Positions 55,083 to 61,508 of a stretch of DNA of 64,000 bases are shown piece by piece. Made by a program: the position numbers and the translations under genes. The DNA comes from Roseomonas nitratireducens (GTDB lineage Bacteria; Pseudomonadota; Alphaproteobacteria; Acetobacterales; Acetobacteraceae), in NCBI RefSeq assembly GCF_017813355.1, contig NZ_JAGIYZ010000012.1:107455-171454 (forward strand), read 5' to 3'. Each line of letters opens with the position of its first letter. Within the stretch, counting starts at the first letter, position 1. Below the pieces are notes generated by a model. The model was not told where the DNA came from. It was given only the letters and a program-made list of their open reading frames with translations, and did not search any database.

Positions 55083-55214
55083 GGGCGGCGTTCCTCTCGA
55101 CCGGCGGAAGATGCGCATCGCGAGGCGGGCCGGCAAGCATTGCATCCCCGGCGGCGACGCGCTCAGACTCCGGAACGAGGCCGGCACGGCGCCAGCCCGC
55201 GGAGAGACCACACC

Positions 55215-55601
55215 ATGCGACGCCTGATCCTTGCGGCGACCCTCGCGCTTGCCCTGCCGGCCGGCGCATCGGCCCAGCAGGCCGGAACCTACGCCGTGGC
55301 GGGCCAGACGCCCGACGGCCAGCGCTACGAAGGCACCGCCACGCTGCGGCAGACCGGCACCAACACCTGGACCATCACCTGGAACGTGTCGGGCGACACG
55401 TCGCGCGGCGTGGGCCTGCTGATCCCCGAAGGACCGCTGATGGTGATCGGCTACGTCGCCGGGCGGGACATCGGCGCCGCGGCCTATGCCGTCGAAGCCG
55501 ATGGCAGCCTGGCCGGCACCTGGACCCAGGGCGACCGCGGCGGCGTGGGCACCGAGATCCTGCGCCCGCAGGGCGGAGGCGGCGGCGCACCCCGGAAATA
55601 G
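55215..55601 (+). CDS. Small secreted beta-rich protein
   Basis: A 128-residue protein with a Sec signal (MRRLILAATLALALPAGASA then QQAG). The mature part is beta-rich with a lipocalin-like repeat of strands (TYAVAGQTPDGQRYEGTATL, TWTITWNVSGDTSRGVGLLI, GSLAGTWTQGDRGGVGTEIL). GGAGAG lies before the ATG. The family is not certain. It converges with rpmJ through a shared hairpin. Confidence 0.72.
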   Translation: MRRLILAATLALALPAGASAQQAGTYAVAGQTPDGQRYEGTATLRQTGTNTWTITWNVSGDTSRGVGLLIPEGPLMVIGYVAGRDIGAAAYAVEADGSLAGTWTQGDRGGVGTEILRPQGGGGGAPRK

Positions 55602-55604
55602 AAA

Positions 55605-55622
55605 GGGGGGCCGAAGCCCCCC
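55605..55622 (-). terminator. Intrinsic terminator of rpmJ
   Basis: On the minus strand, a 7-bp GC stem (GGGGGGC / GCCCCCC) is closed by a UUCG tetraloop and followed by TTTCTATTT. It is a good Rho-independent terminator for rpmJ and may also stop transcripts of the converging secreted-protein gene. Confidence 0.75.
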
Positions 55623-55647
55623 AACCCGCTGCGGCTTGCGCCGGGCC

Positions 55648-55773
55648 TCAGCCCTGGCGCGCCTTCAGGCGGGGGTTCTTCTTGTTGATCACGTAGACGC
55701 GGCCGCGGCGACGCACCACCACGCAGTTCTTGTCCCGGGTCTTCGCGGTCTTCAGGGAATTGCGGATCTTCAT
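55648..55773 (-). CDS. rpmJ: 50S ribosomal protein bL36
   Basis: A 41-residue ribosomal protein: [20 protein letters not shown] then [20 protein letters not shown] and G. The Cys-poor form (one Cys, at residue 17, rather than the zinc Cys3-His set) is the type usual in alphaproteobacteria. It lies alone, away from the main ribosomal operon, as bL36 often does. A promoter pair and a terminator flank it. Confidence 0.95.
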   Translation of the reverse strand: MKIRNSLKTAKTRDKNCVVVRRRGRVYVINKKNPRLKARQG

Positions 55774-55794
55774 GGCTTACCTCGTGGAGGCGCG

Positions 55795-55823
55795 CTTCTA
55801 GGGGGGCGGTTCGCGCAAGTCAA
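55795..55823 (-). promoter_or_regulatory. Candidate promoter of rpmJ
   Basis: On the minus strand TTGACT (55823-55818) and TAGAAG (55800-55795) are 17 bases apart and about 20 bases above the rpmJ start. The -35 is a close match and the -10 matches four of six. Confidence 0.5.
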
Positions 55824-55875
55824 CCACCGGGCGGGTTTCGGACAAATGCGCGGAGGGCGTCGAAGGGAAAGGCCA

Positions 55876-55893
55876 GGGGAAGGGAACTTCCCC
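55876..55893 (+). repeat. GGAA-capped hairpin, copy 2
   Basis: Arms GGGGAAG and CTTCCCC around GGAA, the same design as the hairpin after the amino-acid ABC operon at 35865. It lies in the intergenic region upstream of rpmJ, so here it is not at the end of an obvious rightward gene. Confidence 0.65.
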
Positions 55894-55958
55894 CGGGGCC
55901 CGGCACGGTGGGCGTGCGGGTTTCGGACAAATCGTGCGGAGGGCACTCGCGCGACAGG

Positions 55959-55982
55959 CCGGGGGAAGGGAACTTCCCCCGG
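55959..55982 (+). repeat. GGAA-capped hairpin, copy 3, with trailing repeat sequence
   Basis: A 10-bp perfect stem (CCGGGGGAAG / CTTCCCCCGG) closes GGAA. It is followed by GGACCCCC-AACCTTCTTTG, the same wording found after the 35865 copy, so the repeat extends beyond the hairpin. Confidence 0.7.
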
Positions 55983-56136
55983 ACCCCCAACCTTCTTTGT
56001 CAGATGGGGACCGGCGCGGAGAGGGGCGTGCGGGTTTCGGACAAATTCCCCGGCACCCCCCGGCAGGGGCGGAACACGGGCGGATGCACGGTTCAAAGAA
56101 CGGACCATCACCCTAGTGACGCCCACCTCGCGATTC

Positions 56137-56152
56137 AAGGAATTTTTTCCTT
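56137..56152. repeat. AT-rich 16-base inverted repeat
   Basis: AAGGAA and TTCCTT flank TTTT with no mismatches. It is unusual in this GC-rich genome and could be a promoter, a terminator for an unseen transcript, or leftover of a mobile element. Confidence 0.4.
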
Positions 56153-56185
56153 TCCCGCCAGTGGAGTCGCAGGCGCCCCCTGCCC

Positions 56186-56219
56186 GCCCCGCGCCAACCG
56201 ACAGAAAAGGAAGGGGAGC
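56186..56219. repeat. 34-base direct repeat, copy A (partner at 57476)
   Basis: GCCCCGCGCCAAC-(C/A)-GACAGAAAAGGAAGGGG is shared with 57476-57508 with one central difference. The two copies flank the unknown gene at 56466-57242, at a distance of about 1.29 kb. Confidence 0.7.
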
Positions 56220-56465
56220 CGGGGCATGGATCCTCTTGGGCGGAACCAGCATCACGGCGTCTCATCCGCATTGGAGCGGTATCGCAGGTTCAAATGGGGA
56301 ACGCGCATCGGCCTATACCGAACGCGGCTGGGAGGAAAACGGGACAGACGTGTACGCTCGGTTCGAACCCCTCTCGAACACTCCAGCGCTCCGCCATCTT
56401 GCGTCGCACTTGATCCCTGTGGCTGGGGTTGACCATGCTGTCAGGCCGGCGAATTGGAGGGTGCG

Positions 56466-57242
56466 GTGAGCGAGGCCTCGGATCCTCCATATGAAACGCT
56501 GGGCAAGCGGCGGGCTGCGATGCGCGAGGCCGGCAAGCGCGGGATCACCCACCATATCGTCGTGGGCGCCGCAGCTGTGGTGGCAGCGGTCACCCTCTTT
56601 CGGTGGCTGCGGCTGGACGGGGAGTCCTGGTTTACGCTGTCCGCCCTTTCCTGGGTGGCCGGGGCCTTTGTCGTGGAGAAGAACCAGGGCGACTATCGGG
56701 GGCGGGCGGCGCCCAAGCGGGAGGACCTGATGCGCGCCATCGCCGCCGCCCAGGCCTTCGACCTCTCGCCCGTCACCGCCGACTACCGTGCGCGCCACGG
56801 GTTGAGCGAGGCCGAGGCCGCCTTCCACGAGCGCGAGTTCCGCCGGTGGGCGGCCTTTGTCAGCGTGGCGTACTCCGGCAGCATCCTCTGGCCGGTTCCG
56901 GACAGCCCGCTCCTGGCCTATCGCGCGGTGGCGGCCGGGCAGCCCGCGCTGTTTCAGGCGCTGGGCATGGCGCTGGTGGATGAGGTGACCCCGCTGGACG
57001 TCTACATCACGGAAGCCGCCCTCGCCCGGGAAAATTACCCGGCCCAGGAAAAATACGCGGAACTCTGGGTCGCCTATGGCTTCGCCTATCAGGAGGAGCC
57101 GGACCCGGCGCTTTGGCCCAGGCCAAGCTTCCCGGGGATCGATTCGATCCGGCTTGCGGCATCCGCGAAATACCCGGGTGACGGGGTGGGTGCAGCATTC
57201 TACGCGGCCTTGGTCGAAAAGCCGCACCAGAACACCTCCTGA
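56466..57242 (+). CDS. Hypothetical protein with N-terminal membrane segment
   Basis: A 258-residue protein. After a charged N-terminus (LGKRRAAMREAGKRGITHHI) there is a hydrophobic stretch (VVGAAAVVAAVTLFRW) and a second (WFTLSALSWVAGAFVV). The rest is soluble and helical (HGLSEAEAAFHEREFRRWAA, DEVTPLDVYITEAALARENY). No family is recognised. GTG was chosen because GGAGG lies 5 bases upstream. It lies between copies of a direct repeat, so it may have arrived with them. Codon use is less extreme than its neighbours. Confidence 0.6.
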   Translation: MSEASDPPYETLGKRRAAMREAGKRGITHHIVVGAAAVVAAVTLFRWLRLDGESWFTLSALSWVAGAFVVEKNQGDYRGRAAPKREDLMRAIAAAQAFDLSPVTADYRARHGLSEAEAAFHEREFRRWAAFVSVAYSGSILWPVPDSPLLAYRAVAAGQPALFQALGMALVDEVTPLDVYITEAALARENYPAQEKYAELWVAYGFAYQEEPDPALWPRPSFPGIDSIRLAASAKYPGDGVGAAFYAALVEKPHQNTS

Positions 57243-57475
57243 GCGCCTGCCGGCACGCGGATTGCGCGAGCGCCTGGTGCTTCGAGGTGAGCCAGAACTC
57301 GGGCTTCACATCGCAGGGTTCGAAGCGGACGCCCTTGTTGCCAAAGCCAAACTCACCAAGGGGCGTTCATCGTTTACCGGCGGTGCTGAGCACGGCACGC
57401 GCCCCCGGACCATCGGCCTGAGGCGCGTGTCGTGCGTGAACTTGATCATCGCTGCCATGGGGTCCCGCCCTCCAC

Positions 57476-57508
57476 GCCCCGCGCCAACAGACAGAAAAGG
57501 AAGGGGGC
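57476..57508. repeat. 34-base direct repeat, copy B
   Basis: Matches copy A at 56186 with one base changed in the middle. It runs directly into the GGAA-capped hairpin at 57509, unlike copy A, which runs into a different sequence. Confidence 0.7.
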
Positions 57509-57532
57509 CCGGGGGAAGTTCCCTTCCCCCGG
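57509..57532 (-). repeat. GGAA-capped hairpin, copy 4 (minus orientation)
   Basis: The 10-bp stem CCGGGGGAAG/CTTCCCCCGG with loop TTCC on the plus strand, i.e. GGAA on the minus strand. It begins 11 bases after the stop of the leftward acyl-CoA dehydrogenase, the same place and orientation relative to its gene as the 35865 copy, so it may act as a terminator here. Confidence 0.65.
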
Positions 57533-57543
57533 CCTTCCCTTTT

Positions 57544-58773
57544 TCAATCCGCTGCCCTGCGGGCCGCGCGCTCTTCCTCGCCGATCCGCGCGAACCCATC
57601 CCGCGTCTGCGGCAGCTTCCGCCCCAGGATCTGCTCGGCCACCTGCGTGCGCAGCACCTGCGCCGTCCCGCCCGCGATGGCGAACATCCGCGCGTCGCGC
57701 ACGTAGCGTTCCATCGGGTTGTCGCGCGAATACCCTGCCGCGCCCCAGACCTGCAGCGCCTGGTTGGTCACGCGGATCGCCATGTCGGCCGCCATCACCT
57801 TGGCCTGCGCGGCGGCGAGCCGGTCCGGGAAGCCGTTCGGCCCGGCGGATCGCGCCGCGCGCCAGACCAGGGCGCGGGAGGCCTCGATCTCGATCGACAT
57901 GTCGGCGAGCATCCAGGCGAGGCCCTGGAATTCCGCGATCGGCCGGCCGAACTGGCGGCGCGCCTGGGCGCGGTCCAGCGCGTGGCCATAGGCGCCGGCG
58001 GCGAGCCCAAGCGCGACGGTCGCCGCGCCCACGCGCTGCCCGTTATAGGCATCCATCAGCCGCCCGAAGCCGCGCGCCCAGCCGCCCGGCGGGCGCAGCA
58101 CCATCGAATCGGGCACTTCCAGCCCGCGCATCGCGACGTCGGCTTCCGGCATGCCGCGCAGGCCCATGGACGGGATGCGCGTCGCGGTCATCCCCGGCGG
58201 CATCCCCTCCCCGTCCCGCGCCACGATGAAGCCGCCGATGCCCTTCTCCTCCCCGTCCTCGATGACGCGGGCGAAGATCAGGTGCAGGCGGGAGACGCCG
58301 CCGCCCGTGATCCAGGTCTTGTCCCCGTCGATCACCCAGGTGTCGCCGCGGCGGACGGCGCGGGTGCGCATGTCGGTCGCGGCGGACCCGGCCTCGGGCT
58401 CGGTGATCAGGATGGCGGGCTTGTCCCCGGCGAGGACCAGGTCGGCGGCGATCCGCTTCTGGGCCGGGGTGCCATAGGCCATGATGGCGCCGATCGCGCC
58501 CATGTTCGCCTCGACGGCGATGCGCCCGCAGACGGCGCAGGCGCGGGAGAATTCCTCGATGACCAGCACCGCGTCGAAATAGGACAGGCCTGGCCCGCCC
58601 CATTCCTTCGGCACCGTCAGCCCCATGAAGCCCGCTTCCTGCATCCGGCGGACCATGGGCCAGGGATACTGCTCGGACCGGTCGGTCGCGGCGGCCTGGG
58701 CGGCGGCCTCGCCCGCCACTTCGCGGGCGCGGTCGCGCAGCCGGGCCTCGGCCTCGGTCAGGTCGTCGGCCAT
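57544..58773 (-). CDS. Acyl-CoA dehydrogenase without canonical catalytic Glu (desulfinase-like candidate)
   Basis: A 409-residue FAD acyl-CoA dehydrogenase-fold protein. LITEPEAGSAATDMRTRAVR and DKTWITGGGVSRLHLIFARV contact flavin. The position of the usual catalytic Glu reads IAGGTAQVLRT (Gly368), and the helix-G alternative is Gln246 (YNGQRVGAATVA), so neither known base is present. Arg84 (CAVCGRIAVEANMG) faces the site in models of the family. Arg84 with Gln246 recalls, from memory, 3-sulfinopropionyl-CoA desulfinase, which releases sulfite instead of oxidising. Other ACAD roles remain possible. It is followed by a terminator-like hairpin. Confidence 0.82.
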   Translation of the reverse strand: MADDLTEAEARLRDRAREVAGEAAAQAAATDRSEQYPWPMVRRMQEAGFMGLTVPKEWGGPGLSYFDAVLVIEEFSRACAVCGRIAVEANMGAIGAIMAYGTPAQKRIAADLVLAGDKPAILITEPEAGSAATDMRTRAVRRGDTWVIDGDKTWITGGGVSRLHLIFARVIEDGEEKGIGGFIVARDGEGMPPGMTATRIPSMGLRGMPEADVAMRGLEVPDSMVLRPPGGWARGFGRLMDAYNGQRVGAATVALGLAAGAYGHALDRAQARRQFGRPIAEFQGLAWMLADMSIEIEASRALVWRAARSAGPNGFPDRLAAAQAKVMAADMAIRVTNQALQVWGAAGYSRDNPMERYVRDARMFAIAGGTAQVLRTQVAEQILGRKLPQTRDGFARIGEEERAARRAAD

Positions 58774-58775
58774 GT

Positions 58776-59513
58776 CTATCCCCCCCTGATCCGGCGCTCG
58801 ATCGCCTCGACCGCCGCGCGGTCAAGTTTCAGTGCCTTGGCGAAGCCGTCGAGCCAGGCGCGCTCGGCCTCCTGGATGGCGCCGGCGCCGGCAACGGCCG
58901 CGGCGTAGACCTGCGCGGCGAGCATCGGGTCCCGCGCTTCGCGCGCCAGCGCCTCGGGCGCCGCGCCGCGGTCGAATTCGGCGAGCACCGCGTCGCGCGC
59001 GGCGGGGCCGAGGCCGGCGGCGTCCAGCTGCTCGGCGATGCGGCCGCGTTCCTCGGCATCCACCTGCCCGTCGGCGCGCGCGGCGGCGACCATGGCGCGC
59101 AGCATGAGAAGGCCCTCGCGGTCCTCGGCAGGGATGGGCGGGGGCGGCGGCGCGCCCGGCACCGGCGCCCAGCCTTCCGGCGCGCGCGGGGCGGGGGCGG
59201 GCTTGGCGGGCGGCGCCGCGCCCCAGGGGCCGGATGGCGGCACGCTGCCGCGCGTGGGCGGTGCCTTCGCGGGCACGGGCGTGTCCCAGCCCGGCGCGGG
59301 CTTCGCGCCGCGGCGCGGCGGGGGCGCGGGCGGCGGGGCCGGTGGTGTCTGGGAGGAACGCTGCCAGGCCTCGATCGCCGCGCCGGCCAGCGCACCGAGC
59401 GCGCGCGCCAGGTCCTGCTGCGAGCCGCGCGTGCTGCGCCGCCGTGGCGCGCGCGCCGGGGCGCCGCCGCCGAGCACCGCGCCAAGCACATTGCCGAGGT
59501 CGAACCGCGCCAT
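58776..59513 (-). CDS. DUF533 (YebE-like) protein with Pro-rich linker
   Basis: A 245-residue protein. The N-terminus (MARFDLGNVLGAVLGGGAPA) is followed by a Pro/Ala-rich linker (about residues 55-130) and a C-terminal TerB-like helical domain of the DUF533 type: LLMLRAMVAAARADGQVDAE, ERGRIAEQLDAAGLGPAARD and FAKALKLDRAAVEAIERRI. The family is a common inner-membrane or stress-linked protein with no agreed role. GGAGGGG precedes the ATG. Its stop is 2 bases from the acyl-CoA dehydrogenase start. Confidence 0.75.
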   Translation of the reverse strand: MARFDLGNVLGAVLGGGAPARAPRRRSTRGSQQDLARALGALAGAAIEAWQRSSQTPPAPPPAPPPRRGAKPAPGWDTPVPAKAPPTRGSVPPSGPWGAAPPAKPAPAPRAPEGWAPVPGAPPPPPIPAEDREGLLMLRAMVAAARADGQVDAEERGRIAEQLDAAGLGPAARDAVLAEFDRGAAPEALAREARDPMLAAQVYAAAVAGAGAIQEAERAWLDGFAKALKLDRAAVEAIERRIRGG

Positions 59514-59542
59514 CTCGCCCCTCCCTGCCCCTGGCATGTTTG

Positions 59543-60451
59543 CTACAGGCCGCGCAGGGCCTCGGCAATGGGCGCGGCGAGGGCGCGGAATTCCTCCGCG
59601 CGCGGGCTGCGCGGCCGCCAGGCCAGCGCGATGCGCCGGGCGAAGCCGCCGGACAGCGGGCGCAGTTCCGCCGCCGCGCCGGCCGCCACGCCGCCCGCGA
59701 CGGCGAGCCTGGGCAGCAGCGTCATGCCGAGCCCGCCGCCGACCATCTGCACCAGCGTGTGCAGCGAGGTGGCGGCGAATTCGCCCCCCGGCGCGGGCGC
59801 GGCCGTGCCGCAGGCGGACAGGGCGTGGTCGCGCAGGCAGTGCCCGTCCTCGAGCAGCAGCAGCGGGCCCGCGCCGTCCAGCGCCGCGGGGGGGATCTCG
59901 GCCAGGGCGGCCAGCGGATGGCCGGGCGGCAGGGCGACGACGAAGGGGTCCTCGGCGATCGTCTCGGTCTCGATCCCGCCGCCGTCGCAGGGCAGCGCGA
60001 GCAGCAGCAGGTCGAGCCGCCCGGCGGCGAGGGCTTCGAGCAGCCGGTCGGCCTGGTCCTCCCGCAGCCACAGGCGCAGGCGGGGGAAGTCCGCGCGCAG
60101 CCGGGGCATCAGCCGGGGCAGCAGGTAGGGGCCGATGGTCGGGATGGTGCCGAGCCGCAGCGGCCCGGTCATCGGCTCCCGCGCCGCCTCGGCCGATTCG
60201 ACGCAGGCCGTCAGCGCGGCGAGCGCGATGCGCGCCCGGCCGACCAGTTCATGCCCCAGCGGCGTGAAGACCGGGCGCTTGCCGCCCGTGCGTTCCAGCA
60301 GCGCGGCGTCGAGCAGCCTTTCGAGCGCGAGGATGCCGGAGGAAAGGGTGGATTGCGTGACCGCGCAGGCCGCCGCCGCGCGGCCGAAATGCTCATGTTC
60401 CGCGAGGGCGACGAGGTAGCGCAGCTGCTGCGGGCTGGGCAGGTCGGTCAT
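59543..60451 (-). CDS. oxyR: Peroxide-sensing LysR regulator OxyR
   Basis: A 302-residue LysR protein. The helix-turn-helix is LRYLVALAEHEHFGRAAAAC, AVTQSTLSSGILALERLLDA. Cys205 and Cys214 in LLLEDGHCLRDHALSACG are nine apart, exactly like the redox pair of E. coli OxyR, so H2O2 should form a disulfide and activate antioxidant genes. GGLGMTLLPRLAVAGG is in the ligand domain. It is adjacent to an FNR-type gene, so oxidative and oxygen sensing are encoded side by side. Confidence 0.9.
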   Translation of the reverse strand: MTDLPSPQQLRYLVALAEHEHFGRAAAACAVTQSTLSSGILALERLLDAALLERTGGKRPVFTPLGHELVGRARIALAALTACVESAEAAREPMTGPLRLGTIPTIGPYLLPRLMPRLRADFPRLRLWLREDQADRLLEALAAGRLDLLLLALPCDGGGIETETIAEDPFVVALPPGHPLAALAEIPPAALDGAGPLLLLEDGHCLRDHALSACGTAAPAPGGEFAATSLHTLVQMVGGGLGMTLLPRLAVAGGVAAGAAAELRPLSGGFARRIALAWRPRSPRAEEFRALAAPIAEALRGL

Positions 60452-60528
60452 GCCCGCCGGCGTATCCCGGCGGGCTCGATTCGGTCACGAAATAGCGGCC
60501 GGGGACCGTTGGGCGCGGCCCCCGCGGG

Positions 60529-61281
60529 TCAGGCGGCGCAGGAGCCCTCGCCGCTGCCCAGGCCGATCAGCGACTCGCGGTCCGTCAGCTCGATGCCGGA
60601 ATGCCCGTGCAGGCGGATCCAGTTGCGCTTGCGGAAGGCGGAGATGGCGCGGCTCACGGTTTCGAGCGTGAGGCCGAGGAACTCGCCGATATCGGCGCGC
60701 GTCGCGGGCAGGTCGAAGACCGGGCCGGGGCGCCCGCGGCGTTCCTGCGCCTCGGCGAGGGAGACGAGGAAGGCGGCGACCCGCTCCTCGGCGTTGAAGC
60801 GGCCGAGGGCGAGGATGTGGTCCTGGCTCGCCGCGAGTTCCTTGACGCAGAGGTCGAGGAAGCGGCGTTCCAGCACCGGGTAGCGGCGGAACAACTGCTC
60901 GAGCCGCCGGCGGTCGAGCCGGCAGACGGTGCCGCGCGTCAGCATCTCCGCGCCGAAGGCGTGTTCCGCGCCCGGCGTGAAGCCGAGAAGGTCACCGGCG
61001 AAGCGGAAGCCGATGACCGATTGGCGCCCGTCCGGCAGCACGCGCGTCATCCGCGCCATGCCCTCGGTGAGCGTATAGACGTACCGGGCGGCGTCGCCCT
61101 GGTGGAAGATCGCGTCACGAGGATCGAGCGACAGGCGTTCGCTTTCGCCGGACATGTCGTCGAGGGCCGCGACATCGAGCGGCGCGCAGAGCCCGATGGA
61201 GCGCGATCCGCATTTGACGCAGACATTCGCCTCGGTGCCGAGGCCGTCCATCATCCCGCGCGTTGCGTCGAGTGGGTTCAT
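60529..61281 (-). CDS. fnr: FNR-type oxygen-sensing Crp-family regulator
   Basis: A 250-residue Crp/Fnr activator. Cys21, Cys24 and Cys32 (NVCVKCGSRSIGLC) with Cys120 (RGTVCRLDRRR) match the four ligands of the oxygen-labile [4Fe-4S] cluster. The cNMP-like barrel is EIFHQGDAARYVYTLTEGMA-like and the recognition helix is FLGLTLETVSRAISAFRKRN; ETVSR matches FNR-specific DNA contacts. The ATG reading MNPLDATRG has CAGGTGA upstream. A near-perfect FNR box lies 77 bases above the start, so autoregulation is likely. Confidence 0.9.
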   Translation of the reverse strand: MNPLDATRGMMDGLGTEANVCVKCGSRSIGLCAPLDVAALDDMSGESERLSLDPRDAIFHQGDAARYVYTLTEGMARMTRVLPDGRQSVIGFRFAGDLLGFTPGAEHAFGAEMLTRGTVCRLDRRRLEQLFRRYPVLERRFLDLCVKELAASQDHILALGRFNAEERVAAFLVSLAEAQERRGRPGPVFDLPATRADIGEFLGLTLETVSRAISAFRKRNWIRLHGHSGIELTDRESLIGLGSGEGSCAA

Positions 61282-61357
61282 GTTCACCTGACCGGGCTGG
61301 CGTGTCGCCCGAAGCTCCCCGTGACCTTCTGGCCACTTCATGAGTTTCCTCGCAGCC

Positions 61358-61371
61358 TTGAGGCAGATCAA
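61358..61371. promoter_or_regulatory. FNR box
   Basis: TTGAG-GCAG-ATCAA matches the FNR/FixK consensus TTGAT-N4-ATCAA at nine of ten positions. It lies 77 bases upstream of fnr and, in the other direction, about 36 bases upstream of a small ORF and the SDR gene, so it could serve both. Confidence 0.65.
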
Positions 61372-61407
61372 GAACAAAGACGCGCATGGCGGCTGCTTGT
61401 GCCGTGC

Positions 61408-61506
61408 ATGATGCGCGGCGTGAATGAAGCCGGCTGCGGATCATGCTGCGGACCGAACGTGATGATGCAGGCGCTGCATGAAACGCGGCGCCGGAACGGA
61501 GGATGA
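61408..61506 (+). CDS. Possible small Cys-rich ORF, overlapping the SDR start
   Basis: A 32-codon frame reads MMRGVNEAGCGSCCGPNVMM and on to HETRRRNGG. It has three Cys (CGSCCG) and its TGA overlaps an ATG of the next gene (ATGA). It has no clear ribosome site. It may be a small protein or a leader peptide, or chance; its position just after an FNR box makes it worth a look. Confidence 0.3.
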   Translation: MMRGVNEAGCGSCCGPNVMMQALHETRRRNGG

Positions 61507-61508
61507 GG

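Larger units (their letters stand above)
55831..56046. repeat. Triplicated 17-base repeat GCGGGTTTCGGACAAAT
   Basis: Exact copies begin at 55831, 55916 and 56030, spaced 85 and 114 bases. The first two also share a following CGGAGGGC-type stretch (GCGCGGAGGGC and CGTGCGGAGGGC). They flank the GGAA-capped hairpins, so the unit seems to have been copied with its neighbours. Confidence 0.75.
55774..56465. other. Gene-poor, repeat-rich intergenic stretch
   Basis: No convincing protein gene was found in these ~690 bases. They hold the rpmJ promoter, three copies of a 17-base repeat, two GGAA-capped hairpins, one copy of a 34-base direct repeat and an AT-rich hairpin. The part from about 56100 to 56450 is less GC-rich than the rest. 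Open frames here are short and mutually inconsistent in codon use, so it may be repeat remnants or decayed transferred DNA. Confidence 0.6.
57243..57543. other. Intergenic stretch with repeat copies and a possible decayed frame
   Basis: Nothing like a full gene is seen. On the minus strand a frame from about 57367 down to 57230 reads GEFGFGNKGVRFEPCDVKPE and onward with typical codon use but starts right after a stop, which suggests a decayed gene end. The right part holds copy B of the 34-base repeat and an inverted GGAA-capped hairpin. Confidence 0.45.

Noticed and set aside
55908..56432. A plus-strand frame including MDPLGRNQHHGVSSALERYR near 56225
   Set aside because: It runs across repeat copies, has no ribosome site and no recognisable fold, and its codon use is not host-like.
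56280..56440. A tRNA gene in this stretch, suggested by GGTTCGAACC and a minus-strand frame reading REGFEPSV, the pattern of tRNAs mis-read as proteins
   Set aside because: On neither strand do the bases around TTCGAAC form a 5-bp T-stem, and no matching acceptor, D- or anticodon arms could be drawn. It is probably chance or a damaged fragment.
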